Part shown: positions 1 through 9,448 of the stretch, in pieces
Layout of the letters: every line of letters starts with the position of its first letter
Numbering within the stretch: position 1 is the stretch's first letter
DNA from: Nitrososphaerota archaeon
GTDB lineage: Archaea > Thermoproteota > Nitrososphaeria > Nitrososphaerales > Gagatemarchaeaceae
DNA length: 64,000 nt
NCBI GenBank assembly: GCA_027887045.1
Contig: JAPCJH010000002.1
Coordinates: forward strand, 322,723 to 386,722
Reading direction: 5' to 3'
Notes under the pieces: generated by a model
What the model was told of the DNA's origin: nothing
Database searches by the model: none
Seen by the model: the letters and a program-made list of their open reading frames with translations, nothing else
Program-made: the position numbers and the translations under genes

Positions 1-545
1 GATTTCTCTGCGATTACTTGCCCGCGGACCAATCTGCTAATGTCGGGCCAGTAAACCAGTGCAATTGCTATTGTGAGATTAATTATGGCGTGACCCAATA
101 TTGCTGCGAAGGTCATCGCCAATATTAGCGACGGAAACGCAAGAAAGACATCGGTTACCCGCATGATGGCTTCGTCAAACTTGCCTCCAAGATAGCCAGC
201 AGTCGCTCCAACGAGGATGCCGATTGAAAGCGCTATTCCCAGCACAACGACCAGAGCCGTGAAGTCAGTACTCGTTCCCCAAAGAATAACGCTTAGCAGG
301 TCGCGACCCAGGTCGTCGGTCCCCAGCGGGTGGCTCAGACTGGAAGGGAGCCACTTGTCCGTGAAGTGCACGGTGCTGTTTACGCTATAAGGGATAGCGA
401 ACGGCGTTATGACTGCCACGAGGAGCGCAGCAACCACAATCAAAAAACCCGAAAAGACGAGCTTGTTTTCTCGCAAGAGTCTGAGAGTCGATATAATCGA
501 TTTCGTTCTGCTCCTGGTTCTTAGAACCGTGCGCTGGTTGGTCAT
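1..545 (-). CDS. dppC: Peptide ABC transporter permease, DppC type (C-terminus beyond window)
   Basis: Inner-membrane permease subunit of a dipeptide/oligopeptide importer. The reverse strand gives an open frame from an ATG at 545 to the window edge. A cytoplasmic N-tail is followed by a first membrane segment, the extracytoplasmic motif SHPLGTDDLGRDLLS that is diagnostic of DppC/OppC, and membrane helices with VTDVFLAFPSLILAM. About 180 residues are visible, so roughly the last third is missing. It lies 27 bp downstream of dppB and is the third gene of a binding protein-dppB-dppC operon; ATPase genes, if present, are outside the window. Family call is firm; substrate is unknown. Confidence 0.88.
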   Translation of the reverse strand, partial: MTNQRTVLRTRSRTKSIISTLRLLRENKLVFSGFLIVVAALLVAVITPFAIPYSVNSTVHFTDKWLPSSLSHPLGTDDLGRDLLSVILWGTSTDFTALVVVLGIALSIGILVGATAGYLGGKFDEAIMRVTDVFLAFPSLILAMTFAAILGHAIINLTIAIALVYWPDISRLVRGQVIAEK

Positions 546-572
546 TGGAGCTTCATTACTCCTGTTTTCACT

Positions 573-1610
573 TCAGTAAGAGATGCGCGGGTCGAGAATC
601 GCATAAACGATGTCCACGACAAGATTGACGCAAACGAATATCGTTGCCGTAACCAATGTAAACCCGATGATGCCCACGGTGTCGTTTGCTAAAGCCGCGT
701 TAGCGGCCCAGGATCCCATCCCATTCCATGCGAAGATCTTTTCCGTCAGAACGGCCCCGCTCAGGAGAGAGGCGAATGACAGTCCTACCACGGTCGTAGT
801 CGGGAGCATCGCATTCTTGAACGCGTGTTTGTAGATAACGACTCTTTCGGGGAGACCTTTCCCTCGAGCCATGGTGATGTAATCCTGGCCCAGAACTTCC
901 AGCATGCTCGACCGCATGATCCGTGCCGTCAGTCCCATGCTTACCAGCGCAAGAGTCGTGGCGGGAAGGACTAGGTGGCTTAGAGAGTCGACGAGGTAGG
1001 GGAGATTTCCATTTAGAACGCTGTCGAGGACGTTGAGCCCCGTATAGTGCGTAATTGATTGACTTACGAGCACGTCGGGAGAGATCCTCCCAGCCGGTGG
1101 AAGGGACGGCAGTCCGTTAACTCTGAGTAAGTAAAAGAACACAAACTGTAACATCAAGCCGAGCCAAAAAACTGCCATCGAGGAACTCGTCATGACAAAT
1201 AGTCTTGTGGCGTGGTCCTGCCACTTGTTACTTTTCAACGCGGAGAGAATTCCGAGGGGAATCGCGACTGAGAGGCTAATTATCGTTGCAGCGATTGTCA
1301 GTTCTGCGGTGGCGGGAAAGAAGATTGCGGCAGCCATTGACACAGGCATTCCGGCGGAGGGAGAATACCCTAAATCCCCGTGCAGAACGTCCCAGAACCA
1401 GTACCAGATCTGCACGTACAATGGATCGTTGAGATGGTGTTGCTCCCTGATGACGGGATAAGCGCTCGATGGAGTGTTTGGTGTCACATAAGCGAAGATA
1501 GGATCTATGCCGGGCGCCGCCCTGGTGAGAAGAAAAACCAGGACGGCGACGCCGAACAGAACGAAGACAAGGAGAATTAGGCGTCTTAATATGAAGCTTG
1601 AAAGCTTCAT
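573..1610 (-). CDS. dppB: Peptide ABC transporter permease, DppB type
   Basis: Permease partner of the adjacent DppC-like protein. I chose the internal ATG at 1610 (protein begins MKLSSFILRRL) because it overlaps the stop of the upstream binding-protein gene as ATGA and puts the first membrane helix right at the N-terminus; a longer frame opens at 1661. Recognisable features are an N-terminal helix followed by a large extracytoplasmic loop (LNDPLYVQIWYWFWDVLHGD), four to five more helices, the EAA-like cytoplasmic loop near DYITMARGKGLPERVV that docks the ATPase, and the conserved C-terminal DPRISY. Translational coupling to the binding protein implies one transporter. Confidence 0.92.
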   Translation of the reverse strand: MKLSSFILRRLILLVFVLFGVAVLVFLLTRAAPGIDPIFAYVTPNTPSSAYPVIREQHHLNDPLYVQIWYWFWDVLHGDLGYSPSAGMPVSMAAAIFFPATAELTIAATIISLSVAIPLGILSALKSNKWQDHATRLFVMTSSSMAVFWLGLMLQFVFFYLLRVNGLPSLPPAGRISPDVLVSQSITHYTGLNVLDSVLNGNLPYLVDSLSHLVLPATTLALVSMGLTARIMRSSMLEVLGQDYITMARGKGLPERVVIYKHAFKNAMLPTTTVVGLSFASLLSGAVLTEKIFAWNGMGSWAANAALANDTVGIIGFTLVTATIFVCVNLVVDIVYAILDPRISY

Positions 1611-3436
1611 TTCCTGCCGACTGGGTACAAGTAAACGATCCCAGCCGTAAAGTTGGACCACACGATGTTAGTCGGGATGTTGACCGACCAGCCCTGAACG
1701 TTGTTCTTAATCGTGAAGTAGCCGGAAGGCTGGTCGAGAAAAATGTAAGCATAGTCGTTGTTTATCGCTTTGACGATTTGAGAGATGATATTCGCCCTCT
1801 TAGTCGAATCAGTTTCGGCCGCTTGCTGGTCGATCAGACTTATGACGTTAGGGTTGTTGTAACCGGCCCTGATCGCGATGCCCGTCCCGGCCCCTCTCCT
1901 GAAATCGCCGAACGGTCCTACGTGCTCGCTCGCGTCCGTAAAGTTGCCCGGCCAACCTAGTACCCATGCTTCGAGTTGACCGTTTCCATTGGCCGTGAAG
2001 AAGGCACCCGCCGGCATCGAGTTCGGAGTCAGCACGAAGCCGGTGTTGAGCGCGTTCACGGCAGACGCGAGGATTGTGGTTGCGTTCTTTCCGTTAGCGC
2101 TGCCGACGAAGTACCATACCGTGACATTCAGCGGGTTCGACTGGCTGAAACCCATATCCTGCCCGGCAGATAACAGCAGCTGCTTGGCCATGTCAAGGTT
2201 CTGGACGGGCGCCGGAATCGATGCGTCGTACCCAAATTCTCCCTTGGCGACGCAACCGTTCGGCTGTAAGGCGAAGTTATTGTATGTAGCTTTCAGGTAA
2301 CCAGCGTAGTCAAAGGCGTAGGCCATCGCCTGTCGAACCTTGATATTCTTGAAGGGCTGAACAGGCTTGGGGTTCCCGCTGGCATCGAGGACATTCTGGT
2401 TAAGGGCAAAGTACCTGACGGAAAGAGTCGGATACGTCCCGTTTACCTGAACTCCGGAAGCGATGGACTTGAGCTGTCCCTGGTTGAGCCAGGTGTCCTT
2501 GTCAACCAGCTGGAAGATGGAATCGGGCGGGATGTACGTAAGGTCGGAGGCGCCCGATTTGATATTCAGGAGTCGCGTGTTCGTGTCGGGCAACTCCCTT
2601 ATCACGACCTTCCCCAGTGTCGGGGGGCCAGTGTTGTAGGGACTTCCCCAATAGTTCGGGTTCCTTGCGAGCACAGCTGTCTGCCCCTGAGCGTCCCAGC
2701 TGTCGAAGATGAACGGACCGGTTCCCGCTTTGTGAGCCTGCTGTGCCATCACGGTGTTCGGCTTCCCCGGCGTGACGCCTCCGTTTTTCTGCACCCAATC
2801 GGGGGAGACGATGAAGCAGTCGGTCACCGTGAGGTAATCCAAGAACACCGGGTTAACCGCGGCCAAATGAATCGCGACAGTGTTTGCATCTACCACCTCG
2901 ACCGAGTTGTTTGAAAGGTATGCCTGCGCGTCCGCGTCAGTCATCTTGGTGGTGGAATATGCATTGGCACCCTTCAGGCTGTTGTTCAGGTAAGAGACGG
3001 CGCTCTGTGGGTCGTTGATTAGCACGGTCCTATCGAGGCTGGACTTTACCGCCTGTGCGTTGAGATCAGTTCCGTCATGGAACTTGATTCCCTTTCTCAA
3101 TGTGAAAGTGTAGGTCAAACTGTCCGAACTCGCCTTCCAACTCTCTGCTAGCCAGGGAATCAGTGTGAACTTGTCTTTGTCGAACCACACTAGGGGCTCG
3201 TAAGTCTGGTTGAGGATGATCGGAGCGTTGTTGTTGTTGTCGGACGGCGGGTCAACCTGCCTTATGCTCGTCCACGCATCTATAACGAATGGAGTAGTGT
3301 CGACCGGCTTTGTTGTGGCCCCCAGTAGACCATTTTGCCAGGCTTCGTAGAGTCCGACTCCCGCTACGCCAACTATTATCGCCCCGCCGGCCGCGTACTT
3401 GATAAATTTCCGTCTCGATACTTTTGTATCGGACAA
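1607..3436 (-). CDS. Peptide-binding protein, SBP family 5, Tat-type signal
   Basis: Extracytoplasmic solute-binding protein of the DppA/OppA (SBP_bac_5) family, about 609 residues. The N-terminus carries a twin-arginine signature, SRRKFIKYAAGG at residues 7-18, and a hydrophobic segment, so it is probably exported folded and stays anchored. The family body includes KFTLIPWLAESWKAS and TFTLRKGIKFHDGT, where the ligand lobe begins. The start is a TTG at 3436 with a TATA-like element about 27 bp upstream and no Shine-Dalgarno, consistent with a leaderless transcript. It leads the operon with dppB and dppC. Ligand class (peptide, nickel or sugar oligomer) cannot be told from sequence. Confidence 0.92.
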   Translation of the reverse strand: MSDTKVSRRKFIKYAAGGAIIVGVAGVGLYEAWQNGLLGATTKPVDTTPFVIDAWTSIRQVDPPSDNNNNAPIILNQTYEPLVWFDKDKFTLIPWLAESWKASSDSLTYTFTLRKGIKFHDGTDLNAQAVKSSLDRTVLINDPQSAVSYLNNSLKGANAYSTTKMTDADAQAYLSNNSVEVVDANTVAIHLAAVNPVFLDYLTVTDCFIVSPDWVQKNGGVTPGKPNTVMAQQAHKAGTGPFIFDSWDAQGQTAVLARNPNYWGSPYNTGPPTLGKVVIRELPDTNTRLLNIKSGASDLTYIPPDSIFQLVDKDTWLNQGQLKSIASGVQVNGTYPTLSVRYFALNQNVLDASGNPKPVQPFKNIKVRQAMAYAFDYAGYLKATYNNFALQPNGCVAKGEFGYDASIPAPVQNLDMAKQLLLSAGQDMGFSQSNPLNVTVWYFVGSANGKNATTILASAVNALNTGFVLTPNSMPAGAFFTANGNGQLEAWVLGWPGNFTDASEHVGPFGDFRRGAGTGIAIRAGYNNPNVISLIDQQAAETDSTKRANIISQIVKAINNDYAYIFLDQPSGYFTIKNNVQGWSVNIPTNIVWSNFTAGIVYLYPVGRK

Positions 3437-3457
3437 GCGAACATTGTACGAATGGCG

Positions 3458-3469
3458 ACTATTTTACCT
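3458..3469 (-). promoter_or_regulatory. TATA element for binding-protein operon
   Basis: Reverse-strand AAGGTAAAATAG, centred about 27 bp before the TTG start at 3436. The spacing matches a leaderless archaeal promoter. Confidence 0.5.
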
Positions 3470-3609
3470 TTTTTCTCGATTGCATTCGATTCGCATGATC
3501 GTGTAACCAGAGGTGCAGGTAGAAATATGGCGTCAATCAGGCTGGACCTCGCAACCAAGCTAAATATACTGGACGCGGCGGTAAAGAGATTAAGAGATAG
3601 CTGTTCGGG

Positions 3610-4422
3610 GTGAACGTATCAATTATCGGCTGCGGGAAGATAGGTATGCTCATCTCGGATGGAATCAAAAGGGGAGAAGCCGGGGAAACGACCCTCATCT
3701 CGGCTTTCGACCGCCACGCCGACAGAGCCGCGCTCGTGGCAGCCAGAACTAGAGCACAAGTTGCGACCTCCATCCAAGACATCCTTCGTAACCCGAGAGT
3801 CGAACTGGTCGTGGAGGCGGCGTCGATCACAGCCGTACGCGAATTAGGACCACGCATTCTTCACGCCGGAAAAGACCTGTTGATCCTCAGCTCTGGAGCG
3901 TTGCTCCTAAGGCCTCTCCTCAAGAATCTATTATCGGTAGCACGGCAACGAGGGGTCAAGATCTATGTTCCGTCGGGAGCTGCGGCGGGAATGGACGCGA
4001 TCAAGGCGGGAAGGGTATCGGGACTGACAAGCGTGTCGGTGGAGCTCAGGAAAACACCGGGATCCTGGAAGGAATTCATGAAGGACTTTGGGGGAAAGAA
4101 AATCGACCGAGGGAGGAGACAACCGATAACTTTGGTCGAATCGAAGGTAGACGAACTCGTGTCTTCTTCACCGGGCATGTTCAATTCTGTCGCAGCGATA
4201 AGCCTAGCAGGCGCGGGACCCATCAAGACAGCCGTGAGGGTTGTGCGCGACCCGTCACTTGCAAGAAACGTTACCCGGATTCACGCAGTTACGAAATCAT
4301 GGGAGGTTCTGGTTGAGTCGAGAAACGATTGGAGTGCCAAGATTCTCGAGGGCACCCTCACGGTTTCATCAGTTCTGAGCAAGCTGAGGGACCTGAGTGG
4401 GCCCCTCGAAGTGGGATCATGA
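3610..4422 (+). CDS. nadX: L-aspartate dehydrogenase (NadX-like)
   Basis: Predicted NAD(P)-dependent L-aspartate dehydrogenase giving oxaloacetate or iminoaspartate, which can feed NAD synthesis or aspartate catabolism. The 270-residue length is typical. An N-terminal Rossmann motif (SIIGCGKIG, residues 4-12) is followed by the VVEAAS substrate-loop segment, the PSGAAAGMDA motif near residue 118 and the SVAAISLAGAGP helix characteristic of the AspDH catalytic domain. The start is GTG at 3610; a TATA-like TAAATATACT at 3561-3570 lies 45 bp upstream. It is divergent from the peptide importer, suggesting use of imported aspartyl material. A homoserine-dehydrogenase-like enzyme is a less likely alternative. 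Confidence 0.82.
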   Translation: MNVSIIGCGKIGMLISDGIKRGEAGETTLISAFDRHADRAALVAARTRAQVATSIQDILRNPRVELVVEAASITAVRELGPRILHAGKDLLILSSGALLLRPLLKNLLSVARQRGVKIYVPSGAAAGMDAIKAGRVSGLTSVSVELRKTPGSWKEFMKDFGGKKIDRGRRQPITLVESKVDELVSSSPGMFNSVAAISLAGAGPIKTAVRVVRDPSLARNVTRIHAVTKSWEVLVESRNDWSAKILEGTLTVSSVLSKLRDLSGPLEVGS

Positions 4423-4428
4423 AACCCG

Positions 4429-5436
4429 TTAGCTGGTCCGATCTCGAAAGTATGGCATGATCTTCCTTCCGATGAGTTCTATCGCCTTCTCTGGGTCTGG
4501 CCCCAAAGGAGCGCCCAAGGCCACGTGCGTGACGCCTTTGCCTCCCAGTTTCTCTATTTTGCCGATGCACTCATCGGGCGTTCCGTGTATGGCCAGCCCC
4601 ATCATCTTATCGGTGACAAGCTTTTTCCCCGCTTCGACGCCAGACGCCTTTACTGCTTCACCAATGGGCTCCATGTCTTTCCTAGTGAGGCCGATAGAAT
4701 TTAGTCTGAATTCCTGTATGCCTGGTCCGTAATAGGCTATCAGCGCCCTCAGGGCGTCTTCAGCTACGCCTCCCTCTTCGGAGACGGAAAACCAAACACA
4801 TCCGGCAATGTCCAAGTCAGCAAGATTTCGACCAGCCTTTGTGGCCCCGACACGTATCTGCTTCATTGTGTGGTCAATGTACTCGGGAGGGAATAGAATT
4901 GGGAGAACTCCGTCTCCGGCTTCCCCAGCATATTGCAGGAACTTGTCGCCCGAGCCGCCGATGTAGATCGGGATCTCGTTTCTGAAGGGTTTGTACCTTA
5001 AGTAGGCTTGATCTGTCCAATGAAATTCCTGCCCATCGTACTTAACCCGCTCACCCCTGAATAGTTTTCTCAGGATCTCCACAGTCTCCTTGGTTCTTGT
5101 CAGTGGCTTCTTCGCATCGATCCCTACCCACTGGAGAAATCGGGGATGCCCAGCGCTTAGGCCGACCACGACCCTTCCGTTAGATAACTCGTCCAGGGTG
5201 GTGATGTACGTCGAAAGTTCCGAAGGGTCGCAGGAATAAGGATTCAGAATGGTGTTCCCGAGCTTGACCCGCTTGGTGGCGCATGCCACGGCTGTCAGCG
5301 CTACCCACGAGCTTATCTTGAAGAGATCGTGGCTCACCCAAACAAAATCGAGTCCGTTTTGCTCTGCTAGCGCACCGTATCTTTGAATTGTATTTGCGGT
5401 TCCGAAGTCTCCGACGAGCCTGATCCCAAAGAGCAA
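4429..5436 (-). CDS. Luciferase-like (LLM) F420/flavin-dependent oxidoreductase 1
   Basis: TIM-barrel oxidoreductase of the luciferase-like superfamily, 335 residues, related to F420-dependent methylenetetrahydromethanopterin reductase and F420 dehydrogenases. Visible marks are the N-terminal strand (MLFGIRLVGDF), VKLGNTILNPYSCDPSEL in the barrel, LDELSNGRVVVGLSAG (the cofactor phosphate loop) and IPIYIGGSG. The start is TTG at 5436; a TATA-like ACTTATAATG lies at 5471-5480, which would leave a short 5' leader. It converges on nadX with a 6-bp gap. Substrate unknown; F420 use is inferred from the archaeal setting, not seen. Confidence 0.85.
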   Translation of the reverse strand: MLFGIRLVGDFGTANTIQRYGALAEQNGLDFVWVSHDLFKISSWVALTAVACATKRVKLGNTILNPYSCDPSELSTYITTLDELSNGRVVVGLSAGHPRFLQWVGIDAKKPLTRTKETVEILRKLFRGERVKYDGQEFHWTDQAYLRYKPFRNEIPIYIGGSGDKFLQYAGEAGDGVLPILFPPEYIDHTMKQIRVGATKAGRNLADLDIAGCVWFSVSEEGGVAEDALRALIAYYGPGIQEFRLNSIGLTRKDMEPIGEAVKASGVEAGKKLVTDKMMGLAIHGTPDECIGKIEKLGGKGVTHVALGAPLGPDPEKAIELIGRKIMPYFRDRTS

Positions 5437-5569
5437 ATAGTCGAAACTTCTAGAATTGCGCCGAACTCGACATTATAAGTATTGTCGGATTTGGATGAAC
5501 TCATTCCGAGAAAAGCAGGCGGAGTCGAGGAATGCTTTCCAGCCCATTTCGCACGGCGATTAGATGCCG

Positions 5570-6559
5570 CTAGACTCTCCGTTCTATTTTTCCTATGATC
5601 ATGAACCGATCGCCCGAATGGACTATGGGACGAAAACACCTGCCGAGCACAATACCGGACATCGGCGTACGGATGGTCTGGACGACTTTGCCAAAAGTGT
5701 TCAGGATTGTTGCGACCTTCTCTCCCTTGGATACATTCTGACCCAGCTTGACGGTCATTATCGGAAAGCCTCCTCGGTCAGCACGAAGGTTCGCTCTTTC
5801 TCCCAAGACACTTTGCGAGATAGGGAGTTCCGGCTCGCCCTCGAGCATCCCCAGATGTTTCAGAACATTGAATACCCCTCTGACTCCCTTCCTCGAAATC
5901 TCCTCTTCTTCACTGTCGTATCGGCTGTCGCCGAGCTCGGCGATTATCGCTGGCTTTCCGAAACTGGTAAGAACGTTTGTCATGGACTTGGGAAAGCTGT
6001 GCCCGGGAGCAGGACCCTGAATGAAATCCAGACCGAAAATCCGGCCGAGTTCAAACGCTCTCCTGGAAGAATCCTGCGAGCTTACCGAAGGAACTATCGT
6101 GTAGCCAATGCATCTGTATTCAGGGTCCGAGGTATGCAACGCCACCACGAACTCGGCTTTCAGCAATAATTGATTGTGCAAGACGTTCGCCATCCTATCG
6201 GTCAGATCGCCAGATGCTTTTCCCGGGAACGCATCGCTGAGGTTATTGTCACGATCATCCAACGGAGTAAACCTGTTTCGGGCGTTAAACGCGAGCGGAT
6301 TTTCCACAGTGACGCATATGAGAGTTCCTGAAATCGTGTCCGGCTGAATTTCATTGAGGATCTGGGCCGCAGCCTTTGCGGCGTAAGCCTCGTCCCCGTG
6401 CGCAGACGCGCCGACATAAAGTGTCCTCCCAGGTTTCTTGCCTCGGATAATGGTCACGGGAAAGGAGACAGTAGAACCGTCCGCAAGCTCGAAAGCATCG
6501 AGTCGCAGTTGCAGCTTCTCTCCTCTCTTGGCCTTCGAAAGATCGAAACCTCGGGTCAT
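5570..6559 (-). CDS. Succinylglutamate desuccinylase/aspartoacylase family zinc hydrolase
   Basis: Zinc-dependent M14-like hydrolase of the AstE/AspA family, which cleaves N-acyl groups from amino acids or related amides. The 329-residue protein has the metal motif H54-G-D-E57 (in ASAHGDE), a third ligand H142 (ALHTSD) and a probable catalytic E208 in IIAELGDS. A C-terminal beta-rich lobe (about residues 245-329, RTPMSGIVLGRC) resembles the swivelling domain of this family. The ATG start at 6559 has a TATA element 25-29 bp upstream and no Shine-Dalgarno. Neighbours (aspartate dehydrogenase, threonine synthase, peptide importers) suggest an acyl amino acid or peptide-derived substrate; exact specificity is unknown. 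Confidence 0.82.
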   Translation of the reverse strand: MTRGFDLSKAKRGEKLQLRLDAFELADGSTVSFPVTIIRGKKPGRTLYVGASAHGDEAYAAKAAAQILNEIQPDTISGTLICVTVENPLAFNARNRFTPLDDRDNNLSDAFPGKASGDLTDRMANVLHNQLLLKAEFVVALHTSDPEYRCIGYTIVPSVSSQDSSRRAFELGRIFGLDFIQGPAPGHSFPKSMTNVLTSFGKPAIIAELGDSRYDSEEEEISRKGVRGVFNVLKHLGMLEGEPELPISQSVLGERANLRADRGGFPIMTVKLGQNVSKGEKVATILNTFGKVVQTIRTPMSGIVLGRCFRPIVHSGDRFMIIGKIERRV

Positions 6560-6582
6560 TCTTAGAAATCGAGGTCCGTCTG

Positions 6583-6594
6583 CGTTATTTAGAT
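6583..6594 (-). promoter_or_regulatory. TATA element for AstE/AspA-like hydrolase
   Basis: Reverse-strand ATCTAAATAACG, centred about 29 bp before the ATG at 6559. Confidence 0.45.
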
Positions 6595-6838
6595 ATTGGG
6601 TGTTCGCGCAAAGATTTGAAGAATCCTAACCAAGCCCTGAATCCTCTCATGCTTTCTGTGTGACGAGTTTGCCCTGACCCATACCCACGTGGTTGCAATT
6701 GATTCCGGGTATCGGAGCCTAAATCCTCCATCGCATGTGAATACCCAGCTTGTCGATTGTATCAGCTACTGGGACGGAGAGTTGCTCTCAGTTAAGGGAA
6801 GACCGCCCAATCGATTATTCCCACGAATTGAGATATTG

Positions 6839-7954
6839 TTAGAAACTTGGTAAATTCAGCGATGTAGCTAGCCACAATACTAGAAGCGATTGGAATCCCC
6901 ATGCAACCCCGCCGACCACGATGAATTTCCAGCCTGTCACGCTGATGACGGCTCTCTTCACGCGAAAACAAATCCCGATGATAGCAGTAGTCAAGAGAAC
7001 ACTTGCTATGCTCAGATTGAGGGACTGACCACTTCCGCTTGCGACCGGGCCCAGCAACCAAGCAGGTAGTGGTGAGACGGTATTGTAAAGGATGACTGAG
7101 AAGAATGCCAGGATGAAAAGGGGGAAGGAATTCAGCACTTCTCGATAACGCGAACCCCGTGGCTGTTGCCGAGGAAGAAGGTCTGAGGCCTTGGAAGATC
7201 TAGTGGCTCTGGCGACTAAGATCAAGATTACAGGCACTAACAAGCCGATCCTAATTGACTTCACCCACAAAGCAGGAGAAAGAGAATTCGTCCCACCTCC
7301 CTGCAGCGCGGCAGCGACCAGTTGCGGTAAATCGAGAGTCGTGGCGCCTGTCCAAACTCCGTATGCAACGCTGCTCATTCCCAACAGCCCGTCAATTACG
7401 GGATAGGCGAAGAGAACGAAAGTTCCAAAGAGCAGAATCGTTGCGATAGACATCCCCGCGTCCTTCTCATCAGATCTGACCGCTTGTTGTGTTGCAACAA
7501 TGGCGGAGATGCCGCAAATCCCGGTTCCGACCGCGACCAGGAGGCTGGAGTCTTCTTTCAAATGCAGAGCCTTGCCGACGAAATATCCAGAGGCGAAGGG
7601 GATGATCACGGCAACCAGTCCAATCAGAAGAATCCATTCTGAACCACTCTTGAACCAAAGTGCGTACGAGAAGTTGAAACCGTAGAAAACTATCCCTATG
7701 CGAAGCAGCCATCGAGTCGTGAACTGGAGTCCCGGTTCGTATCTTTGCGGCAACTCGATGAGGTTCGTGACAACTATGCTGATTATCGCAGCGATCATCA
7801 ATGCGATGACTGGTGGGGGGATGTGAAGGACCGTCTGCACGTAACTAAGCTCGAAAAAATAGATTGCTTCGGACACAATGGTGATCGGAAGGATGACGGC
7901 AGCGAGACCTGGCAAGGCTCTTCCGAGTTCTGCCCTGGACGGCAGTATCTGCAT
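6839..7954 (-). CDS. yeiH: YeiH-type putative sulfate/anion exporter
   Basis: Integral membrane protein of 371 residues with about ten hydrophobic segments, matching the YeiH/UPF0324 (putative sulfate exporter) family. Hallmarks are VGTGICGISAIVATQQAV, the ICG-SAI re-entrant motif, and YGVWTGATTLDLPQLVAAA in the second repeat, both in the expected order. The ATG at 7954 lies about 29 bp downstream of a TATA-like CGCTTAAAGC, so a leaderless transcript is likely. It is a single-gene unit between the hydrolase and threonine synthase. Transport of sulfate, sulfonate or another anion is family-level inference. Confidence 0.85.
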   Translation of the reverse strand: MQILPSRAELGRALPGLAAVILPITIVSEAIYFFELSYVQTVLHIPPPVIALMIAAIISIVVTNLIELPQRYEPGLQFTTRWLLRIGIVFYGFNFSYALWFKSGSEWILLIGLVAVIIPFASGYFVGKALHLKEDSSLLVAVGTGICGISAIVATQQAVRSDEKDAGMSIATILLFGTFVLFAYPVIDGLLGMSSVAYGVWTGATTLDLPQLVAAALQGGGTNSLSPALWVKSIRIGLLVPVILILVARATRSSKASDLLPRQQPRGSRYREVLNSFPLFILAFFSVILYNTVSPLPAWLLGPVASGSGQSLNLSIASVLLTTAIIGICFRVKRAVISVTGWKFIVVGGVAWGFQSLLVLWLATSLNLPSF

Positions 7955-7978
7955 GGGGCACTCATTTTTTCTAACCCC

Positions 7979-7988
7979 GCTTTAAGCG
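7979..7988 (-). promoter_or_regulatory. TATA element for yeiH-like gene
   Basis: Reverse-strand CGCTTAAAGC about 29 bp upstream of the ATG at 7954. Confidence 0.4.
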
Positions 7989-8134
7989 AATGTAATTGAT
8001 CCTCTCGAAGTTCTTCGATTAATCTAGGGGTCGATGTACTAGGAGCACAATCACCCAAGAATATGCGTGGGTGCGAGACGGTATGTCGAAGTGAAAGCTT
8101 TAGCCGAGGAAATCGAAGAGAAGAGATTCTTTAC

Positions 8135-9355
8135 CTATTGTGCCGTATTCGAAATTATCTCATTTTTGAGGACTTCAATCTCGGGGACTTGGATGAGCTC
8201 TGGATACTTGAGACCTGTTCCCGTATTGTAAAGCAGTACATTCTCGTCCTTGTCTATCCATCGGTTCGCGAACAGCTCGTCTAACGCCGCAACCGTAGCA
8301 GCCCCCTCGGGGCAGGCGAATACACCTTCTCTGCCCAGTCGAGTCATAGAAACGAGTATAGATTCATCGCTCACAGCAACAGCCGTCCCTCGGCTCTCCC
8401 TGATGACCCTAAGAATCTGTTCGCTCGCGTAGGGGGCAGGAACCCTCAACCCAGCCGCTATGGTCGCAGCACCCTCGAACTTTTCTGTCGATTCCCGGCC
8501 CTGCTGGAATGCCCTCACCACGGGAGCGCAGCCCCTCGACTGCACCGAAACCATCCGCGGCTTCTTCCCACTGATCCAAGTCATCTCTTCCATCTCCTTG
8601 AACGCTTTCCACATTCCAATCAGGCCTGTCCCCCCGCCGGTCGGATAGATTATCACGTCGGGCAGCTTCCATTCGCTTTGCTCGGCGATTTCGTACCCCA
8701 TCGTCTTTTTACCTTCTACCCTGTAAGGCTCCTTGAGCGTTGACATGTTGAACCACCCGTTCCGGGCCGCGAGCGCCGTGACAATGGCACCGGCATCGTC
8801 GATGAGTCCGTCAACCAACTTCAAGTGAGCGTTCATGCTCAGGCATTCCTTCTTGGTGATTTCTGGCGCATCTTTGGGCAGGAAAACGTGCGCTTCTACT
8901 CCCCCGCGGGCGCAATACGCAGCCATCGCTCCCGCCGCATTCCCGGCGGAGGCAAGAACGACTCTTTCTATCCCTAGCTCTTTGGCTTTCGAGATGGCCA
9001 CCGACTGACCTCGAGCCTTGAAGGTTCCCGTGGGTATGAGCCCGTCATCTTTGAGGACTATAGACTTGGCCTTGAAAACAGAGGTCAAGTGTCGAAGTGG
9101 AAGAATTGGGGTATACCCCTCGCCGAGAGTTACGATGTTTGTGTCGTTGTATACGGGCAACAGCTCTCTGTATCTCCACATGTTTGGAGTCCGATTGCGC
9201 AGCAGCGCCCGAACGCCATCGCTTTTGGCGCGCTCCAAGTCGTAAGTTGAGAAGAGAGTCCCTCCGCAGGATTTACACACAGTATGAACTAGGTGTGGGT
9301 CAAACTTTCTCTGGCACCGGCTGCAAACCAGCTCGACGAGCAGAGAGTTGTTCAT
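8135..9355 (-). CDS. thrC: Threonine synthase
   Basis: PLP enzyme converting O-phosphohomoserine to threonine, 406 residues. The N-terminus has a zinc ribbon (C11, C14, C27, C30) seen in archaeal and some bacterial ThrC. The PLP lysine is K113 in PTGTFKARG, followed by LASAGNAAGAMAAY and the glycine loop YPTGGGTGLIGMWKAF. Unlike most genes here, the ATG at 9355 is preceded by a Shine-Dalgarno-like GAGGAGC seven bases away and I see no clear TATA element. A related role (cysteate synthase or another beta-replacing enzyme) is possible, but the ribbon and lysine context favour ThrC. Confidence 0.87.
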   Translation of the reverse strand: MNNSLLVELVCSRCQRKFDPHLVHTVCKSCGGTLFSTYDLERAKSDGVRALLRNRTPNMWRYRELLPVYNDTNIVTLGEGYTPILPLRHLTSVFKAKSIVLKDDGLIPTGTFKARGQSVAISKAKELGIERVVLASAGNAAGAMAAYCARGGVEAHVFLPKDAPEITKKECLSMNAHLKLVDGLIDDAGAIVTALAARNGWFNMSTLKEPYRVEGKKTMGYEIAEQSEWKLPDVIIYPTGGGTGLIGMWKAFKEMEEMTWISGKKPRMVSVQSRGCAPVVRAFQQGRESTEKFEGAATIAAGLRVPAPYASEQILRVIRESRGTAVAVSDESILVSMTRLGREGVFACPEGAATVAALDELFANRWIDKDENVLLYNTGTGLKYPELIQVPEIEVLKNEIISNTAQ

Positions 9356-9448
9356 AGTGCTCCTCGTCGCACCCTCGCTAGACGCTTCAGGGAATCAAAT
9401 GGCAGGGGCTGACTCAAATCGGTGAGTACTCCCGACCCCGCCTATGGC

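Noticed and set aside
8135-9355. Annotating this gene as cysteate synthase
   Set aside because: N-terminal zinc ribbon and general context favour threonine synthase; cysteate synthase belongs to coenzyme M-making methanogens, for which there is no other sign.
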